Assembly: GCF_000478825.2 (NCBI RefSeq)
Contig: NZ_CP007542.1
Span: 558,001 to 622,000, forward strand
Length of the DNA: 64,000 bases
Reading direction: 5' to 3'
Origin: Synechocystis sp. PCC 6714
Lineage (GTDB): Bacteria; Cyanobacteriota; Cyanobacteriia; Cyanobacteriales; Microcystaceae
The notes under the pieces: generated by a model
What the model was told of the DNA's origin: nothing
Seen by the model: only the letters and a program-made list of their open reading frames with translations
Database searches by the model: none
In this document: piece after piece, positions 27,071 to 36,327 of the stretch
Numbering within the stretch: the stretch's first letter is position 1
Layout: each line of letters begins with the position of its first letter
Translations under genes and position numbers: made by a program

Positions 27071-28528
27071 ATGACGCCGATCGCCATTCTATTTTCCACC
27101 CCATTTAAGCGTTTTCTGCGGGAAAAAATACTCCTGGGCAATGCCCCCAGTTGGGAGTTGCTGGCCATCCTCAGTATTTACTTTGTCCAAGGGGTGTTGG
27201 GGCTTTCCCGTTTAGCGGTGAGCTTTTTCCTCAAGGATGAACTGGGGTTGAGTCCAGCAGCCATGGGCGCCCTAATTGGTTTGGGAGCAGCTCCTTGGAT
27301 TATTAAACCCGTCCTGGGTTTACTGTCAGACACTGTGCCCCTGCTCGGTTACCGACGGCGATCTTACCTCTGGCTGTCGGGGTTAATGGGTAGTGCTGGT
27401 TGGCTCCTGTTTGCCTACTGGGTTCATAGTGGAATCCAAGCAGGGTTAGTGTTGCTTTTTACCTCCCTCTCCGTGGCGATCGGTGATGTCATTGTCGATT
27501 CCCTAGTGGTGGAGCGGGCCCAGCGGGAATCCTTAGCCCAAGTGGGGTCATTGCAATCCCTCACCTGGGGGGCCGCCGCTGTGGGGGGCATTATCACCGC
27601 CTATGCCAGTGGCGCTCTGTTGGAGTGGTTTAGCACCCGCACCGTATTTGCCATCACCGCCATTTTCCCTTTACTCACCGTTGGAGCGGCTTTTTTAATT
27701 AGTGAAGTTTCCAATGCTGAGGAAGAGGAGAAACCCAAACCTGGGGCCCAGATCAAATTGGTCTGGCAAGCAGTGCGACAAAAAACCATTCTTCTGCCCA
27801 CTCTGTTTATTTTCTTTTGGCAGGCAACCCCCAGCGCAGAGTCAGCTTTCTTCTATTTCACCACCAATGAGTTGGGCTTTGAGCCGGAATTTTTAGGACG
27901 GGTACGCCTTGTCACCAGCGTGGCGGGATTGATCGGGGTGGGTCTTTACCAACGCTTTTTAAAAACTTTGCCCTTCCGGGTGATTATGGGCTGGAGTACG
28001 GTAATTTCCAGTCTGCTGGGGCTGACTACCCTGATTTTAATTACCCATGCTAACCGAGCCATGGGCATTGATGACCATTGGTTTAGTTTGGGGGACAGCA
28101 TTATCCTCACCGTAACAGGTCAAATTGCCTTTATGCCGGTGTTGGTGTTAGCGGCCCGCCTCTGTCCGCCGGGCATTGAAGCCACCCTCTTTGCTTTATT
28201 GATGTCGGTGATGAATTTAGCCGGGGTCTTATCTTTCGAGTTGGGGTCATTGCTGACCCATTGGCTGGGGGTGACGGAAACCCAGTTTGATAATTTGGCT
28301 CCGTTGGTAATTATCACTAACCTTTCCACTCTCTTGCCCCTGCCCTTTTTGGGACTTCTGCCTGCGGGGGATCCCCAGGTAATTGGAGCAACGGAAGAGC
28401 CAGAAAACCCTGGCGATCGCCAGGTGTTGCCTTCTGCGGAGGTATTTGAACACCATACAGCGGGAAGTTTGAACGACCAAAACTTTTTGCCGGAATTCAT
28501 GCCTGAAAAAAGCTCCAGCCATTCCTAA
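27071..28528 (+). CDS. Folate-biopterin transporter (FBT/BT1 family)
   Basis: A 485-residue major-facilitator-type protein with about twelve membrane spans. It matches the plant/cyanobacterial FBT family, whose PCC 6803 member Slr0642 was shown to carry folates. Family marks include YFVQGVLGLSRLAVSFFLKD, PWIIKPVLGLLSDTVPL and YRRRSYLWLSGLMG early on, and FMPVLVLAARLCPPGIEA in the second half. The C-terminal 50 residues are hydrophilic. ATG at 27071 is listed; GTG at 27053 would add six residues. It is upstream of the site-2 protease gene on the same strand, 343 bases away. Confidence 0.9.
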   Translation: MTPIAILFSTPFKRFLREKILLGNAPSWELLAILSIYFVQGVLGLSRLAVSFFLKDELGLSPAAMGALIGLGAAPWIIKPVLGLLSDTVPLLGYRRRSYLWLSGLMGSAGWLLFAYWVHSGIQAGLVLLFTSLSVAIGDVIVDSLVVERAQRESLAQVGSLQSLTWGAAAVGGIITAYASGALLEWFSTRTVFAITAIFPLLTVGAAFLISEVSNAEEEEKPKPGAQIKLVWQAVRQKTILLPTLFIFFWQATPSAESAFFYFTTNELGFEPEFLGRVRLVTSVAGLIGVGLYQRFLKTLPFRVIMGWSTVISSLLGLTTLILITHANRAMGIDDHWFSLGDSIILTVTGQIAFMPVLVLAARLCPPGIEATLFALLMSVMNLAGVLSFELGSLLTHWLGVTETQFDNLAPLVIITNLSTLLPLPFLGLLPAGDPQVIGATEEPENPGDRQVLPSAEVFEHHTAGSLNDQNFLPEFMPEKSSSHS

Positions 28529-28871
28529 TGCCAAAGCAATGGGATTTCAATCCTTTGCACCTGGAGGCAATACTTTAGACTGGGGAAAGGATTATTTTCT
28601 CTTGAAAGGGTTTTTGGTTGAACCATTAAGTTTTTTACCCTGGACCTGGGGGATAACTTGAAGGTCTAAAACTTTTCCTAGGGCTCTGGTAAAGGTCAAG
28701 CGATCTGGGCTGGTTTACCTTCATAATTGGAGACTTAAGGGATTCTCCCCCATGGCCGTAACTATCTAACTAAGCCCAGTTAGCCGGTTAGCCTGTATAT
28801 TCCCCTGTTCAATCCAAGGCTATCAAGCCCAGAACCTAGCTGTGATCCTGTAATTTCTGAATTTTGTAACA
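28529..28871. other. 343-base spacer upstream of site-2 protease gene
   Basis: No open frame of interest, repeat copy, tRNA or clear terminator is visible. It should contain the promoter of the site-2 protease gene. Confidence 0.5.
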
Positions 28872-30353
28872 ATGTGGCTTCTTTTGCTCATCCTTGCTGT
28901 CATCACCTATTTTGTGGTTAAAAGCAATGCGGCGCCCATTACCCGCACACCCATTTGGATGTTGTGGTTAGTGTTGATGACCCCGGCAACCCTTTGGACA
29001 ATTTGGGCAATGGTGTATGGCCCCGATGCCCCTCTACCACCCCTACTGCTCCTGGGGCCATTTTTGGTTTGTCCTCTGCTCTATTGGTGGCTGGTGCAAA
29101 AGGGCCGCATTGTCTCCGATAAGCAAACCCAAGGCAATGGTGTCACCGCCCCCGATAATCTCCAGGGCAAGGACGCAAAACCAGCGGAGCAAGCCCCCCG
29201 TCCCATTAATGCGGCGGAGGAAAAATCTTTACGGGATTGCTTTCCCTGGGGAGTGTATTATCTCCAACAGTTGGATTATCGGCCCCAGGCTATTCTTTGT
29301 CGCGGAAAATTGCAAGTAGCGCCGGAAATGGCCTATGAACGGGTTAAGAGCAACGTGGAAGATGCCTTTGGCGATCGCTTTTTGGTGCTATTCCAAGAAA
29401 GTTTACAGGGTCAGCCTTTTTTTGCCCTGGTGCCCAACCCCGCCCAGGCCAAGGAAGATAATGTTAGCAACGGGGAAAAGCTCCATAAACCCTGGTTAGC
29501 CTTGACTTTACTAATGCTGACGGGATTTACCACCACCATGGTGGGGGCAGAAATGGCTGGGTTGACCCCCGCAGAACTCCAGGTGGGCATTCAGACATTG
29601 AAGGTAGGTTTACCCTACAGTCTCGGCATTTTGACCATTTTAGGTTGCCATGAATTGAGCCATTACTGGGCGGCGATACACTACAAAATTCGCACCACTT
29701 TGCCCTATTTCATTCCCATTCCCTTCTTTTTAGGCACTTTTGGCGCTTTTATCCAAATGAAGTCTCCGGTGCCCCACCGCAAGGCCTTATTTGATGTGGC
29801 GATCGCCGGGCCGTTGGGGGGCTTGGTGGTGGCGTTACCAATTTTATGGTGGGGGTTGACCCAATCCACTGTGGAACCAATGCCGGAGAATACCAACCTG
29901 TTGCGGTTTGATGCCCTGGATTACCGCTTTTCCCTACTGATGACCCTGATTAGCAAAGCGGCTTTAGGCAATCAACTGGGGGCTAATACGGTGTTAGACC
30001 TCCATCCCCTGGCGATCGCCGGTTACATTGGTTTGATTGTTACTGCACTGAATTTAATGCCCTTTGGTCAATTGGACGGGGGCCATATTATCCATGCCAT
30101 GCTGGGGCAACGGGCGGCCGTTGTGACTGGGCAAATTACCCGGGTGGCTATGGTGCTGCTCTCCTTTATCCGTAGTGATTTTTTCATCTGGGCAATTATT
30201 TTGTTACTCATGCCCGTGGGGGATCAGCCAGCATTAAATGACGTTAGCGAACTAGATGACCGCCGGGATTTATTAGGCATCGTGGCGATCGCCATTTTGA
30301 TCTTGATCCTTTTACCAGTGCCTCCCCCGGTAGCCCAGTGGTTACAAATATAG
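28872..30353 (+). CDS. Site-2 protease family zinc metallopeptidase (M50)
   Basis: A 493-residue integral membrane protease. The zinc motif HELSH lies at residues 260-264 in GCHELSHYWAA, and the second metal ligand is the aspartate near residue 402 in LMPFGQLDGGHI. There are two N-terminal spans, a soluble domain (about 80-205), then at least six spans. This layout resembles plant EGY proteins, chloroplast site-2 protease homologues with a long N-terminal soluble part. Such proteases cut membrane-anchored regulators within the bilayer, for example anti-sigma factors, but the target here is unknown. I recall the PCC 6803 homologue as Slr0643. Confidence 0.92.
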   Translation: MWLLLLILAVITYFVVKSNAAPITRTPIWMLWLVLMTPATLWTIWAMVYGPDAPLPPLLLLGPFLVCPLLYWWLVQKGRIVSDKQTQGNGVTAPDNLQGKDAKPAEQAPRPINAAEEKSLRDCFPWGVYYLQQLDYRPQAILCRGKLQVAPEMAYERVKSNVEDAFGDRFLVLFQESLQGQPFFALVPNPAQAKEDNVSNGEKLHKPWLALTLLMLTGFTTTMVGAEMAGLTPAELQVGIQTLKVGLPYSLGILTILGCHELSHYWAAIHYKIRTTLPYFIPIPFFLGTFGAFIQMKSPVPHRKALFDVAIAGPLGGLVVALPILWWGLTQSTVEPMPENTNLLRFDALDYRFSLLMTLISKAALGNQLGANTVLDLHPLAIAGYIGLIVTALNLMPFGQLDGGHIIHAMLGQRAAVVTGQITRVAMVLLSFIRSDFFIWAIILLLMPVGDQPALNDVSELDDRRDLLGIVAIAILILILLPVPPPVAQWLQI

Positions 30354-30499
30354 GAATAGGGTTGAAAAAATTACTAAGGCAGTTGAAATTAGTCCAGAGC
30401 CTATTTTGAAACCGTTAATTTACTCCCCAAATCCCCCTAGGAATTTCAAGCCGATTGCTCCCATAATTTGGTGGCTAGGGGACCTTGGGCAACTCACCT

Positions 30500-31894
30500 C
30501 TAGCGGTTGATAGGGAAAAAATCGTAGCCCGTCATATGGCTGGGGGAAGGTTTGATTTGCACCAGGGTAGCTTGCCCGGCCCGATCGCCATTGGGCAAAA
30601 AGCTCACTTTCCCGTTGATGGTGCTAGAAACAAATTCCGGTTCTGTCAAAGCCTTTTGTAAACCTTGACGACTAGGAGCTATGGCCAAGGCATTAGCCAG
30701 TGTGTAAACCGCATCGTAGGTGGCCGCCGTACGCCAAGACACATCTCCTCCCCAAAATTTCCTGGCCGCCTGGGCAAAAGGTCGATTGGTTTCACTCTTA
30801 GAACTCCAGGGAATAGCCACCGTTAAACCCACCATGCCCTGGCCCTGCTCCAACGTTTTAATCGTAGACAGGGGACTATTGCCATAGAGCTTTAACCGCC
30901 CCTGGTTGGCAGTCCCAAGGCCAAAGGCCCGGTCTAGGCGATCGATATGGGGCAAAATGAGCAATCCTTGGGCACCACTGGCCACAATTTCCGCCATTTT
31001 GGCTTGGCTGTTAAAATTAGGTTCACTCAGATCGCAGACCGTGGGAGCCAACTGGCCACCTTGAGCCAATAAACCAGTGGTAAATTCTTGGTAAAAAGAA
31101 ACGCCATCCGGAGCCTTGGAATCGTAACAGACAGCGACTTTTTTGGTATCTTTACTCACCTGTTGCACTAGGGTTTGGGCGGAAGTGTTGATTTGGGGAA
31201 TGACCCGAAAAATATGGTCGCCCACATTGGTAATACCGTTGGCATCGCTGGTGGCATTGACCAGCACTAATCCCCCCGCTTCGTAGGTGGGGGCCGCCCC
31301 CAGGGTGGCACTACTGGCATTGTGGCCCACCACCCCCAGAATCTGCTCCTGTTTGACTAAAGCTCCGGCAAATTGTTGGGCTAAGTTGCCATCGTTGGAA
31401 TCGTTAATGATGGTGATGTGTAAAAAACGGCCATTAATACCTCCTTTTTGGTTAATTTCCTCCTGGGCTTGGGCTGCTCCCCGCAGAATTTCCTGGGCAA
31501 TGTTGAGGCTACTGCCCACCGGGGCCACCACCGCTATCTGGAGAGGATTGTGGCCCAAAGCTCGTACGTTGTTAAGGTAAATCCAGGCTTCCGGGTCATT
31601 GGGGAACTTTTCCAAATGTTGAGTTAATTTTTCCAACGCTTCTTCGTTTTTACCTTCGGCGATCGCCTTGGAAGCAAATAACTTGGTTTCATTGTCCATG
31701 GTGGGCACGAGCACCTTTTCTCCCGCGCTGACATTGGCCTGTAATTCCCTGGGTATATTGCCAGTGGTGGATAAACCAGGAGTGACAGCGGCAGGATTCA
31801 TTCTGTTAAATAAAAACCAACCTCCTCCCCCCACAATGCCCAGGGTGACTAACAACGCACCGATTAAAATGGGAATCTCGTTTTTGTTGGACAT
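30500..31894 (-). CDS. Membrane-anchored ABC substrate-binding protein with TPR-like region
   Basis: A 464-residue protein. An N-terminal membrane span (about 8-28) is not followed by a cysteine, so it acts as an anchor. A short helical repeat region (about 60-105, ASKAIAEGKNEEALEKLTQH then LEKFPNDPEAWIYLNN) looks like one or two TPR units. The rest is a type I periplasmic-binding fold of the LivJ/branched amino acid class (PLQIAVVAPVGSSLNIAQEI, VGHNASSATLGAAP, AATYDAVYTLANAL). No permease or ATPase gene is adjacent. Relatives in cyanobacteria are often fused to or placed near kinases, so sensing is as plausible as transport. GTG at 31906 is an alternative start. Confidence 0.82.
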   Translation of the reverse strand: MSNKNEIPILIGALLVTLGIVGGGGWFLFNRMNPAAVTPGLSTTGNIPRELQANVSAGEKVLVPTMDNETKLFASKAIAEGKNEEALEKLTQHLEKFPNDPEAWIYLNNVRALGHNPLQIAVVAPVGSSLNIAQEILRGAAQAQEEINQKGGINGRFLHITIINDSNDGNLAQQFAGALVKQEQILGVVGHNASSATLGAAPTYEAGGLVLVNATSDANGITNVGDHIFRVIPQINTSAQTLVQQVSKDTKKVAVCYDSKAPDGVSFYQEFTTGLLAQGGQLAPTVCDLSEPNFNSQAKMAEIVASGAQGLLILPHIDRLDRAFGLGTANQGRLKLYGNSPLSTIKTLEQGQGMVGLTVAIPWSSKSETNRPFAQAARKFWGGDVSWRTAATYDAVYTLANALAIAPSRQGLQKALTEPEFVSSTINGKVSFLPNGDRAGQATLVQIKPSPSHMTGYDFFPINR

Positions 31895-32156
31895 ATTGGC
31901 ACTCACACTTAGGGGCGACCAACCAAATCAGACTTGGCGGATATCGACAGTATTCTTTCCAACATACTAGTGCTGGAGAGCAGAAAAAAGTCTCTCGCCA
32001 ATTGCGGGGCTTAGTCTAATCGGCAGCAGCGTATCCATAGCCATTGACAAACGGATCACCTAACCTTGAATGGGGGAAGACACTGCCTTTTTGCTCCAGA
32101 CAGTGCCGGGCTGTTATTTCTTTTTGAATTCTGACAGTAAAATAGTACTGACACTC

Positions 32157-33794
32157 TTAAAAACTAAAAGTGGTGCGAATTACCCCCAAGACTAGGGTGC
32201 CATTGGCATTGTTGTAGTCAGCATTGGGCACTACCACAATACCGGGGGTGATGGAAAGATTATCATTGACGGCCCATTGGAAAAAACCTTCCAGATAGAC
32301 AGAACTATCCACGTCAGTGGTGGCAATGTCGTCGGGAAAAACAATCGAACTGCTACTGACCCAGGGTTGCATACCGACAATAATGCCCGCCAGATTGTCT
32401 TCTTTAAAAATATCCGGGAACGCAAGGGTCACTGCCCAATTCCAAATGTCTAAACTGCCCCGGCGAATGCTAGTGTCCTCAAAGTTAATAGCATTAAGGG
32501 TGCGGGCTTTAGTTACACCGCCCCAACCCCCCAGAATAAAATAGTCACTCAGTTGCCAGGAAAGGGCCGCTCCATAGGCATTGTGGGAAGTATTGGCCGC
32601 TTCGCCAAAGGTGGTTTCGGTGAAATAGCGGAAGTTGGAGCGCTGACTTCCCGTGCCGGTGTCTAGGGTGTTGTAGCCATGGCCATAGGTTAAAGCTACG
32701 GTGAGATTATCGCTGAAGTCGTAGTTTAACTGGGCGATCGTGCCGTAACCGCCGTTGAAAAGTCCTTCTCCCTGGGAGGGATCATTGCCCGTAGAAGCAA
32801 GGTAACCCAAGCTGAGTTGGAACCGATCCCAGGTGCCCTGTAGGGCCGCCCCGGTGCCTTCCCCTAGAAAATAAATAGGACTACGGGTACCAAAGGATGT
32901 CAAAGCACCAAAGGCTCCGTCTCCGTCCAAAATGTTCACGGTATTGGTGAAATCATCGAAGGCGCCCCCAGCGGCAAGGGCCCAAAGGCGAATGTTTTCC
33001 GTGGCGGGAAATGTGTAATACAAAACGCTGTTGCTTAGGTTGCCATCCTCCGGTTCCGTTGCGCCCAAGACTGGCTGGAAAGTACCGGCCACGGGGCCAT
33101 AGTCGGCGAGAGTTCCGCTGGATAGACGAATGAAGAGATCGTCATCACCCCGAAAACTTGTATTGAGTTCCAATCGGCTACGATAGCCCAAAGTGGTATT
33201 TCTGGCGATCGCCTCGGTGCCGTTATTTTTGTCCCCACTGACAATGCCACCCAGGGCCATCACCACTTGCCCACTTAATTTGGTGGTGGTGGAAAATTGA
33301 TGGTCTTCTAGGTAACTTGTGCGCACTTCTAGATTGTCGATGCGGGTTCCTAGGGCAGCCAATTCCCCTTCAAATTCCTGGGCCAACCGTTTTAGTTTGT
33401 CTATGTCTTCCCTTAACACCGCCACATTTTCCTGCACTAAACGCTCCATTACGTTCATGCAAGCATTTAACCCAGCGGCGAATTCCCAACGGGACAGGGC
33501 CCGATCGCCACGGAAAGTCCGGTCTGGGTAACCGACAATGCAACCATAACGCTCCACTAAACTCTGCAGTGCTTCATACGCCCAGGCCGTGGGCTGGACA
33601 TCCCGCAGTTCCGACACTGAAGTGATTTGAGATAGCGAATTGGGCTCAGCCCTATCGTCAAGGAAACCATCTAGTCTTAGACGATTCGACGATGTTGAGG
33701 TCTCAATCATTTGGGCTTGTACTAACTGATTTGTTCCAAAGGCGATCGCCATCAAGGCACCTAAGCCCCACACTAGTAACAGTTGTCCTAACAT
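32157..33794 (-). CDS. SLH-domain OprB-type outer membrane porin
   Basis: A 545-residue cyanobacterial porin. A signal peptide ends near LVQAQ. An SLH domain follows (about 60-125, with ELRDVQPTAWAYEAL and GYPDRTFRGDRALSRWEFA) and binds peptidoglycan-linked polymer. A short coiled coil (about 130-165, VQENVAVLREDIDKLKRL) leads to an OprB-like beta barrel that ends in phenylalanine (TTFSF), the usual outer-membrane assembly signal. The ATG at 33794 follows GAGG by six bases; a GTG four codons upstream is less likely. PCC 6803 has several such porins, some of which admit inorganic iron. A Fur box about 110 bases upstream suggests this copy is iron-controlled. Confidence 0.92.
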   Translation of the reverse strand: MLGQLLLVWGLGALMAIAFGTNQLVQAQMIETSTSSNRLRLDGFLDDRAEPNSLSQITSVSELRDVQPTAWAYEALQSLVERYGCIVGYPDRTFRGDRALSRWEFAAGLNACMNVMERLVQENVAVLREDIDKLKRLAQEFEGELAALGTRIDNLEVRTSYLEDHQFSTTTKLSGQVVMALGGIVSGDKNNGTEAIARNTTLGYRSRLELNTSFRGDDDLFIRLSSGTLADYGPVAGTFQPVLGATEPEDGNLSNSVLYYTFPATENIRLWALAAGGAFDDFTNTVNILDGDGAFGALTSFGTRSPIYFLGEGTGAALQGTWDRFQLSLGYLASTGNDPSQGEGLFNGGYGTIAQLNYDFSDNLTVALTYGHGYNTLDTGTGSQRSNFRYFTETTFGEAANTSHNAYGAALSWQLSDYFILGGWGGVTKARTLNAINFEDTSIRRGSLDIWNWAVTLAFPDIFKEDNLAGIIVGMQPWVSSSSIVFPDDIATTDVDSSVYLEGFFQWAVNDNLSITPGIVVVPNADYNNANGTLVLGVIRTTFSF

Positions 33795-33906
33795 ACGAGT
33801 CCTCACACTTTAAAGATTAACCAACAAATTATCGAGAATATAGGCAACAACTAAGAAAAAAAGCAATGCCCTTCCTCCCCATGCCCATCACTGGCGAATG
33901 GGCTCA

Positions 33907-33926
33907 ATAATGATAATCGTTATCAT
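33907..33926 (-). promoter_or_regulatory. Fur box upstream of the porin gene
   Basis: ATGATAATCGTTATCAT is a perfect inverted repeat around TCG (ATGATAA and TTATCAT arms), and the 20-base stretch beginning AATAATGATAATCG agrees closely with the Fur consensus GATAATGATAATCATTATC. The only downstream gene on that side is the porin, about 113 bases away. Repression by Fur when iron is plentiful is expected. Confidence 0.78.
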
Positions 33927-33987
33927 AGCACGGGCTTTTCTGGAATTTTGGATAAATACTTTCACCAAACCGATTACGCCCAAATCT

Positions 33988-34704
33988 TTACTGGCCAAGC
34001 TCTAACCACTCTTCCGACCGCAAATTAGCCACCAGACTAAACTGATCATTGCCCAATGGCTTAATTACGTAAGCCATCCCTTGGGGGTCGGGGTAAATGC
34101 CTGTTGTTGCTTCAAACAAATCATCGTGGCCGACAATAATGGTATTGGTCCCCTGGGCAGGCTTCTGGCTTAAAAAGGGACTGAGTAACGCCTTCATTTG
34201 GGCAATTTGTTCCGGACTATAATCTTCCGACTTCGGAAAATTCAGGTCAGCATTCTTTTCGTATCTTCCAAAAGCTAAATCCGCTGTTTGCCAAGCTCGA
34301 CAATATTGACTCGAAAAAACCTGTCCATAGGGAATACCGTATTTTTCAAACCCCTGGCCGATCGCCTTGGCCTGTTGCCATCCCGTTTCACTCAAAGCCC
34401 GTTGCGTTGAGCAATTCCCCATTTCCGCTGTAACTTGATCTGCATAATCTTTTTCAGTCTGGGCGTGGCGGATATAAATCACATATCCCCCTTGCTGTAA
34501 TTCTTCTAGCAAATCTTTCTTATTTAACTGGTCTTGAAAATCACGATTGGCTTGTTCGCCGGGAGTCATTTCCTCAGCCCAAGCCTGGGTAAAGTCCACT
34601 TTAAGACCGCCAATTAAGCGGGAATTACTTTCAGAAAAAGACACGCCCATGGATTGCACCCACAATACAACGCCGAACAACAGGAGGCGATTAATCCATT
34701 CCAT
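33988..34704 (-). CDS. Secreted histidine phosphatase superfamily protein
   Basis: A 238-residue protein with an N-terminal signal segment (LLLFGVVLWVQSMGVSFSES). The branch 1 histidine phosphatase motif is YVIYIRHAQTEKDYADQ, where the histidine is phosphorylated during catalysis, and the second histidine is in IIVGHDDLFEATTG. The fold is therefore complete. The substrate, likely a small phosphoester in the periplasm, is not evident. It is upstream of the Fur box and porin gene on the same strand. A regulatory link to iron is not shown, because the box lies 3' of this gene. Confidence 0.82.
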   Translation of the reverse strand: MEWINRLLLFGVVLWVQSMGVSFSESNSRLIGGLKVDFTQAWAEEMTPGEQANRDFQDQLNKKDLLEELQQGGYVIYIRHAQTEKDYADQVTAEMGNCSTQRALSETGWQQAKAIGQGFEKYGIPYGQVFSSQYCRAWQTADLAFGRYEKNADLNFPKSEDYSPEQIAQMKALLSPFLSQKPAQGTNTIIVGHDDLFEATTGIYPDPQGMAYVIKPLGNDQFSLVANLRSEEWLELGQ

Positions 34705-35250
34705 AGATAACTCTTTAATGAAAATTATTTTTATTTGGTTCCGGCAATCATCCTAGGGGTAAATAATATTTATTGTCAATAGTGAGCTAAGTCCCGGTCG
34801 AACGATACTGAGTCCTGTTTCTGATCTTGATCAATGAATTAGGAATAATTATGAACGGCAACCAAGTAAAGAACAATGCATTTGCTCTTTATAACCATCT
34901 GTTTATCTAGATATTTGGTGATGGAAAATATTTTGAGAAAGAATTAACTCCCCATTTATGGTAGCTGTGGTAAAAAAAGTAGAAATATACTTCAGGGTTA
35001 AATAATGAAAGTTGGGAGAAGATATAGATGATTTAATTGAAAGTAAGACACTGACCGGAGCTAAAAGCCTCTTTGGTAAAGGTCTTAGCCATCTCAGTCT
35101 TACTTTGATTGACTATAAGTCTTGTTCGCGAAAACCACAGACTGGGAGTTGAAGTAGGAAAACTAAAACAATAACAAATACATCCAAAAAACAAAAGAGC
35201 AATTTTGATCAGTTGGCCGACACCGCCATTGGTGCTGGGGCGATCGCCTT
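34705..35250. other. 546-base divergent spacer with one repeat copy
   Basis: The spacer lies between the phosphatase start and dus. It holds repeat copy A3 (35024-35116). A 19-codon frame at 34851-34910 is preceded by AGGA but I do not support it as a gene. No RNA gene is visible. Confidence 0.5.
35024..35116 (+). repeat. 93-nt palindromic repeat, subfamily A (copy A3)
   Basis: It opens ATAGATGATTTAATTGAAAG and ends TTACTTTGATTGACTAT. The first 58 bases are almost identical to the copy at 62206. This is the only clear copy that lies upstream of a gene start (dus) rather than at 3' ends. Confidence 0.9.
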
Positions 35251-36327
35251 TTGGCCGCTGTTAACAGTGGGAAAATATTCTTGCTAGAGTTGAGAACCCT
35301 TAAAACCTTGTCCCATAATTCTTTGCCTAATATAACCTCTGCCCCCACTGTCTGGGCAAAACCCCTGCAAATTGGCTCCCTGACCCTCCACAGCCGAGTA
35401 TTGCAATCTCCCTTATCGGGGGTGACGGATTTAGTGTTTCGCCGGCTAGTACGACGCTATGCTCCCCATTCCATGCTCTATACGGAAATGGTCAGCGCCA
35501 CGGAAATTCATCATCTACGCACTTTGCCCCAGGTGATGGAAATTGATCCCCAGGAAAACCCTATTAGTATCCAACTGTTTGACTGTCGCCCGGACTTTAT
35601 GGCAGAAGCAGCCCAAAAAGCCGCAGCCCAGGGAGCTCAATCGGTGGACATTAACATGGGCTGTCCAGTCAATAAAATTACCAAAAAAGGTGGCGGTTCT
35701 TCCCTTCTGCGGCAACCGGCGGTGGCCGAGGCTATTGTCAAAACGGTTGTGGCGGCGGTGGATGTGCCCGTTACCGTTAAAACCCGTCTGGGCTGGGATG
35801 ATGGGGAAATCAACATTATCGAATTTGCCCAGAGATTGCAGGATGCAGGGGCACAAATGTTGACCCTCCATGGCCGCACCAGGGCCCAGGGTTATAAGGG
35901 CCAGGCCCGCTGGGAGTGGATTGCGAAAGTTAAACAAGCTCTGACCATTCCCGTCATTGCCAATGGCGATATTTTTTCAGTGGAAGCGGCGATCGCCTGT
36001 TTAGAACAAACTGGGGCAGACGGGGTGATGTGTTCCCGGGGAAGTTTGGGTTATCCATTTTTAGTGGGGGAAATTGAGCATTTTTTTAAAACCGGAGAGA
36101 AGCTAAAGGCTCTCACTGTGGCGGACAGATTAACCTGTGCCCAGGAACATCTACAAATGCTTTGGGAACATAAAGGACAACGGGGACTTTTTCAAGCTCG
36201 GAAACATTTAGCTTGGTACTGCAAAGATTTTCCTGGAGCGGTTGCGTTACGGGAACAAATTTTTCAGGTCAATTCTGTGCAAGAAGGCAAAGATATACTG
36301 GATAAAGCAATTAATTCGCTCCAATAA
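35251..36327 (+). CDS. dus: tRNA-dihydrouridine synthase (NifR3/DusB-like)
   Basis: A flavoenzyme that reduces uridines in tRNA D loops. The TIM barrel begins LQIGSLTLHSRVLQSPLSGV and includes the catalytic cysteine in VDINMGCPVNKITKKGGGSS, the LTLHGRTRAQGYKG phosphate-binding region and IPVIANGDIFSVEAA. The family was once called NifR3. The first methionine of the frame is well inside the fold, so a non-ATG start is needed: TTG codons at 35251, 35281, 35290 and 35308 are all possible and none has a strong ribosome binding site. The true N-terminus is uncertain by up to about 20 residues. Confidence 0.9.
   Translation: MAAVNSGKIFLLELRTLKTLSHNSLPNITSAPTVWAKPLQIGSLTLHSRVLQSPLSGVTDLVFRRLVRRYAPHSMLYTEMVSATEIHHLRTLPQVMEIDPQENPISIQLFDCRPDFMAEAAQKAAAQGAQSVDINMGCPVNKITKKGGGSSLLRQPAVAEAIVKTVVAAVDVPVTVKTRLGWDDGEINIIEFAQRLQDAGAQMLTLHGRTRAQGYKGQARWEWIAKVKQALTIPVIANGDIFSVEAAIACLEQTGADGVMCSRGSLGYPFLVGEIEHFFKTGEKLKALTVADRLTCAQEHLQMLWEHKGQRGLFQARKHLAWYCKDFPGAVALREQIFQVNSVQEGKDILDKAINSLQ

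Noticed and set aside
32120-32156. Hairpin GACAGTA...TACTGAC after the porin gene as terminator
   Set aside because: The stem has a mismatch and no T-run follows on the minus strand.
33988-34704. Iron regulation of the histidine phosphatase by the Fur box
   Set aside because: The box lies beyond the 3' end of this gene; no similar site was found in its own upstream spacer.
34851-34910. 19-codon ORF with AGGA upstream in the spacer before dus
   Set aside because: Too short, not clearly hydrophobic or family-like, and the flanking frame shows no continuation.
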